NCBI RefSeq assembly: GCF_011089885.1
Contig: NZ_JAANBD010000007.1
Coordinates: forward strand, 46,746-110,745
Reading direction: 5' to 3'
DNA length: 64,000 nucleotides
Source of the DNA: Thioalkalivibrio sp. XN279
GTDB taxonomy: Bacteria; Pseudomonadota; Gammaproteobacteria; Steroidobacterales; XN24
Shown: positions 50,633-59,044 of the stretch, in pieces
How the letters are laid out: each line of letters begins with the position of its first letter
Numbering within the stretch: position 1 is the stretch's first letter
Notes under the pieces: generated by a model
Seen by the model: the letters and a program-made list of their open reading frames with translations, nothing else
What the model was told of the DNA's origin: nothing
Databases searched by the model: none
Program-made: the position numbers and the translations under genes

Positions 50633-52527
50633 GTTTCCTGTTCCAGGTAGGCCCCGGGATCGTCGCGGCCGGTCGCCCGGCGGGCCGCGGCGAGCGCGCC
50701 GTCGAGGTCGAAATCGGGCGCGAAGCGGAGCGACTGCAAGCGGCGTTCGAAGGCCGGGCGAAAGCGCTTCAGGGTGTCGACCACGGGGTTGCAGGCAGTG
50801 TGACCAAGGCCGCAGTGGGCCGACATCTGCAAGACCTGGTTGAGGCGGGTCATTTCCTCGATCTCGTGCAGGCTGCCGCGACCCCTGCCGATCTTGGCCA
50901 TGATCCCCTGCAGGATGCTGGTGCCGACGCGGCAGGGCGTGCAGAAGCCGCAGCTCTCGTGGACGAAGAAATCGACGTAGTTCCGCGCCACCTCGAACAT
51001 GTCGCGGCTGTCGTCGAATATGGTGAAGGCGCCGGCAGTGGGAAGGTCCTCGAACGCGATCCGGCGGTCGAACTCGCCGGCATCGATACAGTGGCCGGAA
51101 GGCCCGCTCACCTGCACGGCTAGCGTACGCTCGGCGCCGCAATCCGCCAGCACTTCCGCGACAGTGACGCCGAAGGGGTATTCATAAAGTCCCGGTCGTG
51201 CACAGTCGCCGGCCACCGAAAGGATCTTGGTGCCGCTCGAGCGCGGCGTGCCCATGGAACGGAACCACTCGCCGCCGTGGACGGCCACCAGGGCCGCGGC
51301 GCACAGGGTCTCGACGTTGTTCACGATGGTCGGCTGGCCGAGATAACCCGCCGTGACCGGGTAGGGCGGCCGGTTGCGTGGGATGCCGCGGCGCCCCTCC
51401 ATCGATTCCAGCAGGGCCGACTCTTCGCCACACACGTAGGAACCGGCGCCGACATGGATGCGGATGTCGAAATCGAAACCGTTGCGCCCGAGGACGTTGT
51501 GGCCGAGTAGGCCGGCGGCACGGCGCCGTTCCAGCACGGCTTCCAGCGACTCGAGCAGGTAGCGGTATTCACCGCGCAGGTAGAGCAGTCCTTCGCTGGC
51601 GCCGACGCAGAATGCGGCCACCGTCATGCCGTCGAACAGCAGGTCGGCGTGGGAGGACAGCAACACGCGATCCTTGAATGTCCCGGGCTCGCCCTCGTCC
51701 GCATTGCAGACGACGTAGCGTGTGTGGGCGGGTGCCGCTCGGCAGGCCGACCACTTCGCCCCGGTGGTAAAACCGGCGCCGCCGCGGCCGCGCAGGCCGG
51801 ACAGTTCGATCTCCCGCAGCACCGCCAGCGGGCCCTGCGAGTCGCCAGGGATGCCCTCGCGCCAGGAGCGCTCGTTGGCGGCCAGCTCGCGCCCCACCGC
51901 AGCGGCGCGTTCCAGTGCCGCGCGCACTGCTTCCCCGGGGCGCAGGTCACTGCCGAGGAGGACATGCCGGCGTCGTACATTGTCCGCGATCTCGAACAGC
52001 TCGTGCGGCCAGTCCTCGAGCGGCCGGTTTTCCAGGATCAGCTCACGCACCACGGCGAGCCGCTCCGGCGACGCCCCGGGGATTGCCCATCCATTCACCA
52101 GCAGGCCCGGTCCCTGGTCGCACAACCCGGTGCAGGAGGTGCGGTCCACCCGGACCAGGCCGTCCTCCGAGACCTTGCCCGGCTCGACCCAGAGCTGGCT
52201 GCAGAAGCTCTCCATGAGGCGCTCGCTGCCCTGCATGCGGTCAGTGATGTTGTCGGAGAACAGGACCTGGTAGCGGCCTGCAGGATCGGTGTGCAGGAAG
52301 GCGTAGAAACCGGCCACGCCGCGCACCGCCGCGAGCGGCAGTACCAGCTTGCGTGCGACCAGCGAGAGGGCCGGGGGCGGCAGCCAGCCGAGGTGTTCCT
52401 GGACCTCGCGCAGCACTTGGACCAGGTGCGTCGGGTCGTTGCGCCAGCGATCGAGAGTTGCGAGCACGCGGCCCTCATCCCCTGCGTTGTCCCAGGAGGC
52501 GAGTGCTGCGTTCGACATGCTTTCCAT
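50629..52527 (-). CDS. hoxF: hydrogenase diaphorase subunit, NuoE-NuoF fusion, NAD- and FMN-binding
   Basis: A 632-residue protein combining a NuoE-like N-terminal domain ([2Fe-2S] region with DRTSCTGLCDQGPG) and a NuoF-like domain. The NADH and FMN sites are GLRGRGGAGFTTGAKW and CNADEGEPGTFKDR; the C-terminal [4Fe-4S] cluster uses ESCGFCTPCR and a later Cys. It oxidises or reduces NAD in exchange with hydrogen turnover. ATG 52527 is preferred (Met at 52518 also possible); the frame continues to 52719 in the transporter gene. It starts 43 bases after the stop of the sugar transporter on the same strand. Confidence 0.93.
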   Translation of the reverse strand: MESMSNAALASWDNAGDEGRVLATLDRWRNDPTHLVQVLREVQEHLGWLPPPALSLVARKLVLPLAAVRGVAGFYAFLHTDPAGRYQVLFSDNITDRMQGSERLMESFCSQLWVEPGKVSEDGLVRVDRTSCTGLCDQGPGLLVNGWAIPGASPERLAVVRELILENRPLEDWPHELFEIADNVRRRHVLLGSDLRPGEAVRAALERAAAVGRELAANERSWREGIPGDSQGPLAVLREIELSGLRGRGGAGFTTGAKWSACRAAPAHTRYVVCNADEGEPGTFKDRVLLSSHADLLFDGMTVAAFCVGASEGLLYLRGEYRYLLESLEAVLERRRAAGLLGHNVLGRNGFDFDIRIHVGAGSYVCGEESALLESMEGRRGIPRNRPPYPVTAGYLGQPTIVNNVETLCAAALVAVHGGEWFRSMGTPRSSGTKILSVAGDCARPGLYEYPFGVTVAEVLADCGAERTLAVQVSGPSGHCIDAGEFDRRIAFEDLPTAGAFTIFDDSRDMFEVARNYVDFFVHESCGFCTPCRVGTSILQGIMAKIGRGRGSLHEIEEMTRLNQVLQMSAHCGLGHTACNPVVDTLKRFRPAFERRLQSLRFAPDFDLDGALAAARRATGRDDPGAYLEQET

Positions 52528-52570
52528 GGCTTGTCTTCTTGCCGCCTGGCTGCGGCGCCGGTCCTTGTGG

Positions 52571-54043
52571 CTATGCCGTTGCGGGCGCGAGCGCTCCCGG
52601 CGCGCCGCGCCGGGTTTCCAGTTGGGTCCTGATCTCGTGGGCCCTCTGCTCAGTGATGGAGAAAGTATAGATAGAGTAGATCGCGATCGCCGACGTGATG
52701 CACGGGATAAAGGCGTCACACATCCGCATCAGGGTGATGGTGCGCTCGGTCTGGGCGCCACCCAGTGCTTCGTCGAAGCCGGTGGCGTTGAGCAGGAAGC
52801 CGCCGCCGGCCAGGGCGGCCGCCATGCCGAGCTTCACCATCCACCAGAAAATGGAGCCGTACATGCCCTCGCGGCGCTCGTACGTTTCCAGTTCGTCCGC
52901 GTCAACGACGTCCGCGATCATGGAAGGCATCAGGGTGAACAGGGCGCCAAGGCCGAACGCCATCAGCGGCGCGGGCAGCACCACCAGCCAGGGAATCTCC
53001 GGGTTGTAACAGAACCACTTGGACGCGTAGCCAAGGATGGAGACGCCGATCGCCAGGAAAAAGGTCTTGCGCTTGCCGAGATGGGTGCCGATCCAGGTCA
53101 CCAGGACGATGACCGCGAAAGTGGAAACCGCGCCGACGGTACCCGCCAGTCCGGCCCACTTGGCGCCGTCCACGGTGTCGCCGCCGGAGACGTAGTAAAT
53201 GATGACGTAGAACTGGAACGAGGCGATCAGCATGAAGCCGTTGAAGACGAGGAACGTGGCCACACAGAGCTTGACGAAGGGTTTGAACTTGAGCGACGTG
53301 GCGAAGCCCTTCAGGAAGCACTTCATGTTGCGCAGCATGGCAACGGCCAGTGTCTCCTTGGGCGGCTCGATGTCGCCGCAACTGTTGGCGATGTCGGCGC
53401 TGACGCGCTCGCGCAGGAAGATGGCCGGGAGAATCCCGACGACAGCTGCAAAGACGCCAATGATGATGGCCAGCCCCGCAGCCCCGTCGACCATGCCGTC
53501 AAACCACTCTTCCTTCTGCATGATGAGGAGGAACCACGGCGCGACGACGTAGGCCAGCTGTGCGATGAAGTTCTGCGTGCCCATCAGCCGCGTGCGCTCG
53601 TGGTAGTCCGGCGTCAGCTCGTAGCCGAGCGCCACCCAGGGCGTAGCAAACATGGTGTAGGCGAGATAGAAGATCACGGAGCCGGCGAGGAAGTACCAGA
53701 AGTAAAAGGTCTCGCTCTTGCCGACCGGCAACTGCCACAGCAGGGCGAAGAACAGGCCCGAAAGGATGGCGCCACAGAAGATGTAAGGCCTGCGCCGTCC
53801 CCAGCGCGAGCGCGTGTTGTCCGAGATGTAGCCCATCAGCGGGTCGGTGAACGCGTCGGTGAGGCGGGGCAGGGCCGCGACGAGTCCTACCAGGGCCGGG
53901 TTCATGCCGAGCCCGAGGTTCAACACGATGATCATGCCGCCGATGGCTGCGGCGAGAAGGTTGTTGACGAAGGCCCCGGACCCGTAAATCACCTTGTGCG
54001 CGAACGGGATCCGGTCTTCGGGAGCGGTCTGGTAATGCGGCAT
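52571..54043 (-). CDS. GPH-family glycoside:cation symporter (MFS)
   Basis: A 490-residue sugar transporter with about 12 helices. Family marks are YGSGAFVNNLLAAAIGG near the start, DAFTDPLMGYISDNTRSRWGRRRPYI as loop 2-3, and ADVVDADELETYERREGMYGS late in the protein. It lies divergently from the GH3 glucosidase across a shared LacI-type palindrome, so it most likely imports beta-glucosides or short beta-1,3-glucans. The hydrogenase operon follows on the same strand after only 43 bases. Confidence 0.88.
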   Translation of the reverse strand: MPHYQTAPEDRIPFAHKVIYGSGAFVNNLLAAAIGGMIIVLNLGLGMNPALVGLVAALPRLTDAFTDPLMGYISDNTRSRWGRRRPYIFCGAILSGLFFALLWQLPVGKSETFYFWYFLAGSVIFYLAYTMFATPWVALGYELTPDYHERTRLMGTQNFIAQLAYVVAPWFLLIMQKEEWFDGMVDGAAGLAIIIGVFAAVVGILPAIFLRERVSADIANSCGDIEPPKETLAVAMLRNMKCFLKGFATSLKFKPFVKLCVATFLVFNGFMLIASFQFYVIIYYVSGGDTVDGAKWAGLAGTVGAVSTFAVIVLVTWIGTHLGKRKTFFLAIGVSILGYASKWFCYNPEIPWLVVLPAPLMAFGLGALFTLMPSMIADVVDADELETYERREGMYGSIFWWMVKLGMAAALAGGGFLLNATGFDEALGGAQTERTITLMRMCDAFIPCITSAIAIYSIYTFSITEQRAHEIRTQLETRRGAPGALAPATA

Positions 54044-54106
54044 TTTTTTATCCCGTGGCTGCGATCCCCAGGTGGCAGCCGGACTCCTGCCCGATAGTCT
54101 GCCAAA

Positions 54107-54122
54107 TTGACAGCGCTGTCAA
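54107..54122. promoter_or_regulatory. LacI-type operator between transporter and GH3 genes
   Basis: The perfect 16-base palindrome TTGACAGCGCTGTCAA lies in the divergent intergenic region, 63 bases from the transporter start and 41 from the GH3 start. TTGACA-N4-TGTCAA operators are typical of LacI-family sugar repressors. A near copy occurs at 58744-58759. A TTG codon within it opens an extended GH3 frame but is unlikely to be a start. Confidence 0.75.
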
Positions 54123-54163
54123 ACGTTGCTAAAAGTCCCTACCTCCTGAGCCGCCCGATCAAC

Positions 54164-56386
54164 ATGAACTCTGCCAGCCCGAAGCCAACAAGCGATGCCG
54201 TGCCGATCGCGCAGCAAGTCCAGTTGTTGCTTGAAAAAATGACCCTGGCCGAGAAGATCGGCCAGATGTGGCAGCGCAATGCGAGCGAGGGACATCCGGC
54301 GGACTATCTCCGCGAAGACCTGCGTGCCGGACGGGTCGGGGCCGTGATCAACGTGGTCGACGTGAGCGTGGTCAATGAACTGCAGCGCATCGCCGTGGAG
54401 GAGAGCCGGCTCGGCATTCCGTTACTGGTCGGCCGCGACGTGATTCACGGCTTCAGGACCATCATGCCCCTGCCCCTGGGACTGGCCGCGACCTGGAATC
54501 CTGCCTTGGTCTCGGAGTGCGCCCGGGTGTCCGCTCACGAAGCCGCGACCGCCGGCATCAACTGGACCTTCGCCCCCATGATCGACATCGCACGCGATCC
54601 GCGCTGGGGCCGTATTGCGGAGAGTTTTGGCGAGGACGTCTTTCTCACCAGCCGCCTGGCCGAGGCGATGGTGCATGGGTTCCAGGATGTCGATCTCTCG
54701 GCGCCAGGCGCGATCGCGGCGTGCGCCAAGCATTTCGCGGGCTACGGTGCGGCGGAGAGCGGACGCGACTACGCCACCACGAGCATCCCCGAGATCGAGC
54801 TGCGCAACGTCTATTTCCCTCCGTTCGAGGCCGCAGTGGCTGCGGGCGTGTCCACCTTGATGCCTTCGTTCTGCGATCTGAATGGCGTGCCGGCCACAGG
54901 TAACGAGTTCCTGCTGCGCCAGGTGCTGCGTGACGAATGGGGTTTCGCGGGCGTGATCGTCAGCGACTGGGACTCCGTACGCCAGCTCAGCATCCACGGA
55001 TTGACCGAGGACGATGCCCGGTCGGCCCAGTCCGCAGTGCTGGCCGGCGTCGACATGGAAATGGAGGGGGACGCTTACCGCAACCACCTCGCCGACCTCG
55101 TCGAGCAGGGTCGGGTCGGCATGGATCTTCTCGATAGTGCCGTGGCCCGCATACTGGACCTCAAGTTCCGCCTCGGTTTGTTCGATAATCCTTACACTGA
55201 TCCAGCGGATTTCCCGCCGTTGCTCGACGGGACTGCGCTGGAGACGGCGCGGCGCGCGGCTCTGCAGAGCATCGTCCTGCTGCGGAATAGGGACGGCACG
55301 CTGCCCTTGTGCAGTGAGCGCCTGCGCTCGGTGGCCGTGATCGGCCCGCTGGCTGACGCGCCGCATGAACAGCTCGGGACCTGGACCTTTGACGGCCTTG
55401 CGGCCGACACCGTCACGCCCCTGCAGTCACTCCGCACGCTGCTAGGCGCGGGAACCGAGTTACGTCATGTGCCGGCCATGGCCCACTCGCGCAGCCGGGC
55501 CGGTCCGGAGTTCGAGGATGCCTTCGCGGCTACGCGCGACGCGGACGCCACCATCGTCTTCCTGGGCGAGGAGGCGATCCTCTCCGGCGAGGCCCATTCC
55601 CGTGCCGACATCGGCCTGCCGGGCGACCAGGTCGACCTCGTGCGGCGCCTGCGGCGGGCCGGCAAGCCGCTGGTGGCCGTGATCATGGCCGGCCGGCCCC
55701 TGACCTTGACCGACATCGTGGATGAGGTGGACGCCCTGTTGTTCGCATGGCACCCGGGCACTATGGGCGGGCCGGCCATCGCCGACCTGCTGTTCGGCCG
55801 CGAATCGCCATCGGGCAAGCTCCCGGCCACGTTCCCGCGCATGGTCGGCCAGGTGCCCATCTATTACAGCCAGAAGAATACCGGCAAGCCGCCGACGCCG
55901 GACCAGGTGGTGCACATCGACGCCATCGACCCGTACGCGCCCCAGACGTCGCTGGGCATGACCGCCTTCCACCTCGATGCGGGCTACCGTCCGCTGTTTC
56001 CGTTCGGCTTCGGGCTGTCCTACGCGGATTTCCGCTACTCGGACATCCGGCTCGACGCCGACGAGATCCGGGTCGGGGAAACCCTGGGCGTCAGTGTCCA
56101 GCTGGCCAATCACGGCGCGGTCGCGGCCGACGAGGTGGTCCAGCTCTATGTGCGCGACCTGGTGGGCAGCGCGACCCGGCCGGTGCGCGAGCTGAAAGGC
56201 TTCCGGCGCGTCAGGGTCGAGCCGGGGGAGTCGGTGCAGGTGAAGTTCGACCTGCACACCGAGCACCTCGCTTTCTTCGGGCGCGCAATGCGGCGCATGA
56301 CCGAGCCCGGAGAGTTCCACGCCTGGATTGGCGGCAGTTCAGATGCCGACCTTGGGGTCAGTTTCCGCGTGCTGGGAGCAGATTGA
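54164..56386 (+). CDS. beta-glucosidase, glycoside hydrolase family 3 (BglX-like)
   Basis: Removes glucose from beta-glucosides and short beta-glucans. The 740-residue protein has the N-terminal barrel (DWNLGMTLAEKIGQM-like region, here MTLAEKIGQMWQ; RDPRWGRIAESFGED; CAKHFAGYGA) with the nucleophile Asp268 in VIVSDWDS. A C-terminal sandwich and a fibronectin III-like domain (GFGLSYADFRYS, ending LGVSFRVLGAD) follow. No signal peptide is seen, so it acts in the cytoplasm on imported sugars. ATG 54164 is chosen because the frame upstream runs through the operator. Confidence 0.93.
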   Translation: MNSASPKPTSDAVPIAQQVQLLLEKMTLAEKIGQMWQRNASEGHPADYLREDLRAGRVGAVINVVDVSVVNELQRIAVEESRLGIPLLVGRDVIHGFRTIMPLPLGLAATWNPALVSECARVSAHEAATAGINWTFAPMIDIARDPRWGRIAESFGEDVFLTSRLAEAMVHGFQDVDLSAPGAIAACAKHFAGYGAAESGRDYATTSIPEIELRNVYFPPFEAAVAAGVSTLMPSFCDLNGVPATGNEFLLRQVLRDEWGFAGVIVSDWDSVRQLSIHGLTEDDARSAQSAVLAGVDMEMEGDAYRNHLADLVEQGRVGMDLLDSAVARILDLKFRLGLFDNPYTDPADFPPLLDGTALETARRAALQSIVLLRNRDGTLPLCSERLRSVAVIGPLADAPHEQLGTWTFDGLAADTVTPLQSLRTLLGAGTELRHVPAMAHSRSRAGPEFEDAFAATRDADATIVFLGEEAILSGEAHSRADIGLPGDQVDLVRRLRRAGKPLVAVIMAGRPLTLTDIVDEVDALLFAWHPGTMGGPAIADLLFGRESPSGKLPATFPRMVGQVPIYYSQKNTGKPPTPDQVVHIDAIDPYAPQTSLGMTAFHLDAGYRPLFPFGFGLSYADFRYSDIRLDADEIRVGETLGVSVQLANHGAVAADEVVQLYVRDLVGSATRPVRELKGFRRVRVEPGESVQVKFDLHTEHLAFFGRAMRRMTEPGEFHAWIGGSSDADLGVSFRVLGAD

Positions 56387-56387
56387 G

Positions 56388-57446
56388 ATGAAATTTCGGC
56401 AGGCAATCGCGACCGTGTTCGCGAGCATGATGTTGGGCGCCCCGGCGCCCGTGACTGGGGATGCAAATGCAAGCGATGACGGGCATATGAGCGACGAGGC
56501 CTATTCTTACCTGCTGGCCGGTGAACCCATCGCCATCGCCTATTCAGGGTTTCGCGAGGGGCAGCATCCGGACCGTGGCAACGGCGCGGTGAATCCCTCC
56601 AGGGCAGAAATCCTCGAAGACCTGCAGATCCTGGTGGCGCATGACCTGCGCCTGATCCGGCTCTACGACACGGGTGAGAATGCCCTGGTGACACTGGAAC
56701 TCATCCGGGAGCACGCACTGCCGATCAAGGTGCTGCAAGGTATCTGGCTGAATGCCGAGATCAGCAACCACGAGGGTTGCCCGTGGCTGGACGAGCCCAT
56801 CCCGGAGGAAGAACTTGCGGCGAACGTGCTGCGCAACCAGGACGAGATCCAGCGTGGCATCGACCTGGCACGCCAGTTCGCGGACATCGTGGTGGCCGTA
56901 AACGTCGGCAACGAGGCCCTGGTGAGCTGGAACGATCACATGGTCCCGGTGGAGCGTGTCATCGCCTACGTGCGCCAGGTCAAGGCGGCGATCGAGCAGC
57001 CGGTGACCGTCGCCGACAACTATGAATGGTGGGCGGAGGACGGCGCCGCACTGGCGGTCGAAGTCGATTTCCTCGGCGTGCATACCTACCCGGTATGGGA
57101 AGGCAAGCCGATCGAGGAGGGGCTCTCCTACACCATCGAGAATATCGAGCGGGTGCGCAACGCCTTGCCCGGGCATCCCATCGCCATCCTCGAGGCGGGC
57201 TGGGCCACGGTGGCGGAAGAGTTCCCAGCACAGGCCAACGTGGCAAACCAGGTCAGATACCTGCGCGAGCTCACCGAGTGGGCGCGCGCCAAGCAGATGA
57301 CGGTGTTTATCTTCGAAGCCTTCGACGAGCCATGGAAGGGCGACCCGAGCCGACCGCTTGGTGCGGAAAAGCACTGGGGCATGTTCAACGTGGACCGGAC
57401 GCCCAAGTACCCGATCGACCAGGCGATTGCGCCGCCAAAAGACTGA
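56388..57446 (+). CDS. secreted glycoside hydrolase family 17-like protein
   Basis: A 352-residue exported enzyme likely to cleave or rearrange beta-1,3-glucan. A leader of about 25 residues precedes AYSGFREGQHPD. The family's acid/base is Glu176 in VNVGNEALVSW and the nucleophile Glu269 in AILEAGW; RLYDTGENA and FLGVHTYPVW complete the barrel pattern. It begins one base after the GH3 stop, indicating coupled expression. Exo-glucanase or transglycosylase activity cannot be told apart. Confidence 0.82.
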   Translation: MKFRQAIATVFASMMLGAPAPVTGDANASDDGHMSDEAYSYLLAGEPIAIAYSGFREGQHPDRGNGAVNPSRAEILEDLQILVAHDLRLIRLYDTGENALVTLELIREHALPIKVLQGIWLNAEISNHEGCPWLDEPIPEEELAANVLRNQDEIQRGIDLARQFADIVVAVNVGNEALVSWNDHMVPVERVIAYVRQVKAAIEQPVTVADNYEWWAEDGAALAVEVDFLGVHTYPVWEGKPIEEGLSYTIENIERVRNALPGHPIAILEAGWATVAEEFPAQANVANQVRYLRELTEWARAKQMTVFIFEAFDEPWKGDPSRPLGAEKHWGMFNVDRTPKYPIDQAIAPPKD

Positions 57447-57452
57447 GGTTAC

Positions 57453-58337
57453 ATGCCCGTCAATCCGCGGTTTTCCCTGCGCGGGCTGCGCTCCTTCTGT
57501 GTGGCCGCGCGCTACGGTAGCTTCCGCACTGCAGCCGAGGAGCTGCACATCACGGCTTCGGCGGTCAGCCACCAGATCAAGAACCTGGAGGAAATGCTCG
57601 GCGAGCAGCTGTTCGAACGTGGCGGTCGCGAGCTGAAGCTGTCGAGCGTCGGCGCCCAGCTGTACGAAGACGTGACCCCGCTGATCGAGCAACTCGACGC
57701 CATGGTTGCGCGTTACAAGAAGGCCCCGGAGCGCAGTTCGATCCGGATTTCGGTACAGCCGTTCTTTGCCAGCGAGTATTTCATACCGCGGCTGCATGAC
57801 TTCACGGCGACGCATCCGACGATCGACATCAAGGTGGGCACCAGCGACGAGAGCGCGGAGAGGCACCCGGGCGACGCCGACCTCTCCATACGCCTGTTCC
57901 GGACACCGCCCGCCGACATGCGCTCGGACCTGCTCTTTCCGCTGACGATGGCGCCGGCCGGCTCGCCGGAGTTCCAGCGCAGTATGGTGGTTAAAGGCGG
58001 CAAGATCTGCAGCGACTTCCCGATCATTGTCCACGAGACCTACCCGAACGCGTGGAAGCAATGGTCGGAAGCGGCGGGGATCGAGTTGCCTGACAACCAG
58101 AAAGTGACCCGCCTCGACTCGATGATCGCGGTGGTGCGCGCGGCACAGCGCGGGATCGGTGCGGCGCTGGTGCCGATCCCGATCGGCAACCTGTGGTTCG
58201 AGGAGGGGAGCGTGGTGCGCCTGTTCGATAAGGAGCTGGTCGCCAACGTCAGTTACTACCTGGTCGGACCGGAAGGCGATGCATCCCTGGAACGGTTCCG
58301 TTCCTGGATCCTCCAGACCTTCGTGACTGCGCGCTGA
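57453..58337 (+). CDS. LysR-type transcriptional regulator (GcvA-like)
   Basis: A 294-residue regulator: helix-turn-helix in AARYGSFRTAAEELHITASAVSHQIKNLEE (shown over residues 17-46), then a periplasmic-binding-like effector domain starting near residue 92. It starts seven bases after the GH17 stop and is probably in the same transcript. Its location suggests control of the glucan locus, possibly with feedback, but its target is not evident. The TTGACA-N4-TGTCAA palindrome is of the LacI type and is less likely to be its site. Confidence 0.9.
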   Translation: MPVNPRFSLRGLRSFCVAARYGSFRTAAEELHITASAVSHQIKNLEEMLGEQLFERGGRELKLSSVGAQLYEDVTPLIEQLDAMVARYKKAPERSSIRISVQPFFASEYFIPRLHDFTATHPTIDIKVGTSDESAERHPGDADLSIRLFRTPPADMRSDLLFPLTMAPAGSPEFQRSMVVKGGKICSDFPIIVHETYPNAWKQWSEAAGIELPDNQKVTRLDSMIAVVRAAQRGIGAALVPIPIGNLWFEEGSVVRLFDKELVANVSYYLVGPEGDASLERFRSWILQTFVTAR

Positions 58338-58465
58338 TTTTTTCTCAACCCAGCACTGAAATCTTTTCGTTTGTGGTCTTGCGTGCCCTTGCATAGAGTG
58401 CGCTCACGAGCATGTTGCGCAGCAACACGAGCGGAAGACCCGAAGCAAAGAAGAAGGAGAGTGCC

Positions 58466-58666
58466 ATGTCAGATAAGGCTGGAAACAAGCGTGATCCATT
58501 CACGTTAAGCCTCGGCGGGCTGACGGCTGTTGCCTCGTTCTTCCCGGCCCCGGCCGTGGCGCACGACAGCATCCGCCAGTCGGCTGCGTGCCGCGGACGG
58601 CGTTCCGCGCAGGAAAGAACGGCGCGGCGATGCCAGCCTGAGGGCGAGCCAGCGAACGCCGTCTGA
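58466..58666 (+). CDS. small ORF with ribosome site, doubtful
   Basis: Sixty-six residues from ATG 58466, preceded by AAGGAG at suitable distance. The N-terminal half could be a short exported or membrane peptide (LGGLTAVASFFPAPAVAHDS). The second half is rich in Arg, Glu and Ala and appears to be out of a normal coding context, as if a frameshift or truncation had occurred. No family is recognised. It may be the stub of a formerly longer secreted protein. Confidence 0.3.
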   Translation: MSDKAGNKRDPFTLSLGGLTAVASFFPAPAVAHDSIRQSAACRGRRSAQERTARRCQPEGEPANAV

Positions 58667-58743
58667 ACCGCAGGCTTCGGGCCGCGAGGCTCACGCCTCT
58701 TCCTACGCCTTTCGTCGGGAGATAGGCTCGTGCCCGGCTGAAA

Positions 58744-58759
58744 TTGACAACGCTGTCAA
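58744..58759. promoter_or_regulatory. LacI-type operator before the GH16 gene
   Basis: TTGACAACGCTGTCAA differs by one base from the operator at 54107. It lies 285 bases before the GH16 start, so the message would have a long leader. Two nearly identical sites in one 12-kb sugar locus support a common repressor encoded elsewhere. Confidence 0.72.
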
Positions 58760-58835
58760 CGTCTGATAATCCTTACCCCCGAAGATCCGCACAGAACAAC
58801 ATCCTCGCGTTTAGAGGCGTTTTTCGGGGGAGTTA

Positions 58836-59033
58836 ATGAGATTTGCCAACGGCGTTCCGCCGCGCGTTGCCCTCACACCGGCAGCGTTGACATTCCTGCA
58901 CGGATCCATCGGCGGCGGGCGCGGGGCGCCCTCGACGCCGGTAGAACCGCGGACCTGCCTGGTCCCGGGTTCCAAGACGCGCGAACGCGCCATTCAATAC
59001 TTCAGCCTTAAGCCTTCGGGCTTCCCGTTCTAG
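58836..59033 (+). CDS. possible leader ORF before the GH16 gene, doubtful
   Basis: Sixty-five residues starting MRFANGVPPRVALT with GGGGGAG upstream. The stop codon at 59031-59033 overlaps the AGAGGG ribosome site of the GH16 gene, an arrangement compatible with translational coupling. The residues show no recognisable domain and the frame may be chance in this GC-rich sequence. Confidence 0.25.
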   Translation: MRFANGVPPRVALTPAALTFLHGSIGGGRGAPSTPVEPRTCLVPGSKTRERAIQYFSLKPSGFPF

Positions 59034-59044
59034 AGGGTCACCCT

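Larger units (their letters stand above)
58338..59044. other. 707-base region with one operator and two doubtful small ORFs
   Basis: This gap between the LysR gene and the GH16 gene holds a LacI-type operator at 58744-58759 and two short open frames. The first, 58466-58666 (66 residues), has AAGGAG upstream and begins MSDKAGNKRDPFTLSLGG, then a short hydrophobic stretch, then an Arg-rich end that looks non-native. The second, 58836-59033 (65 residues), has GGGGGAG upstream and its stop overlaps the GH16 ribosome site. Neither resembles a known protein. Remains of a decayed gene or a long regulated leader are both possible. Confidence 0.5.

Noticed and set aside
54107..54163. Upstream extension of the GH3 gene from a TTG codon
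   Set aside because: The TTG is the first triplet of a perfect operator palindrome, and the added 19 residues resemble no GH3 N-terminus. ATG 54164 is preferred.
58802..58823. Small hairpin followed by T5 before the GH16 gene
   Set aside because: Arms CCTC and GAGG are only four bases long, too weak to call a terminator or attenuator.
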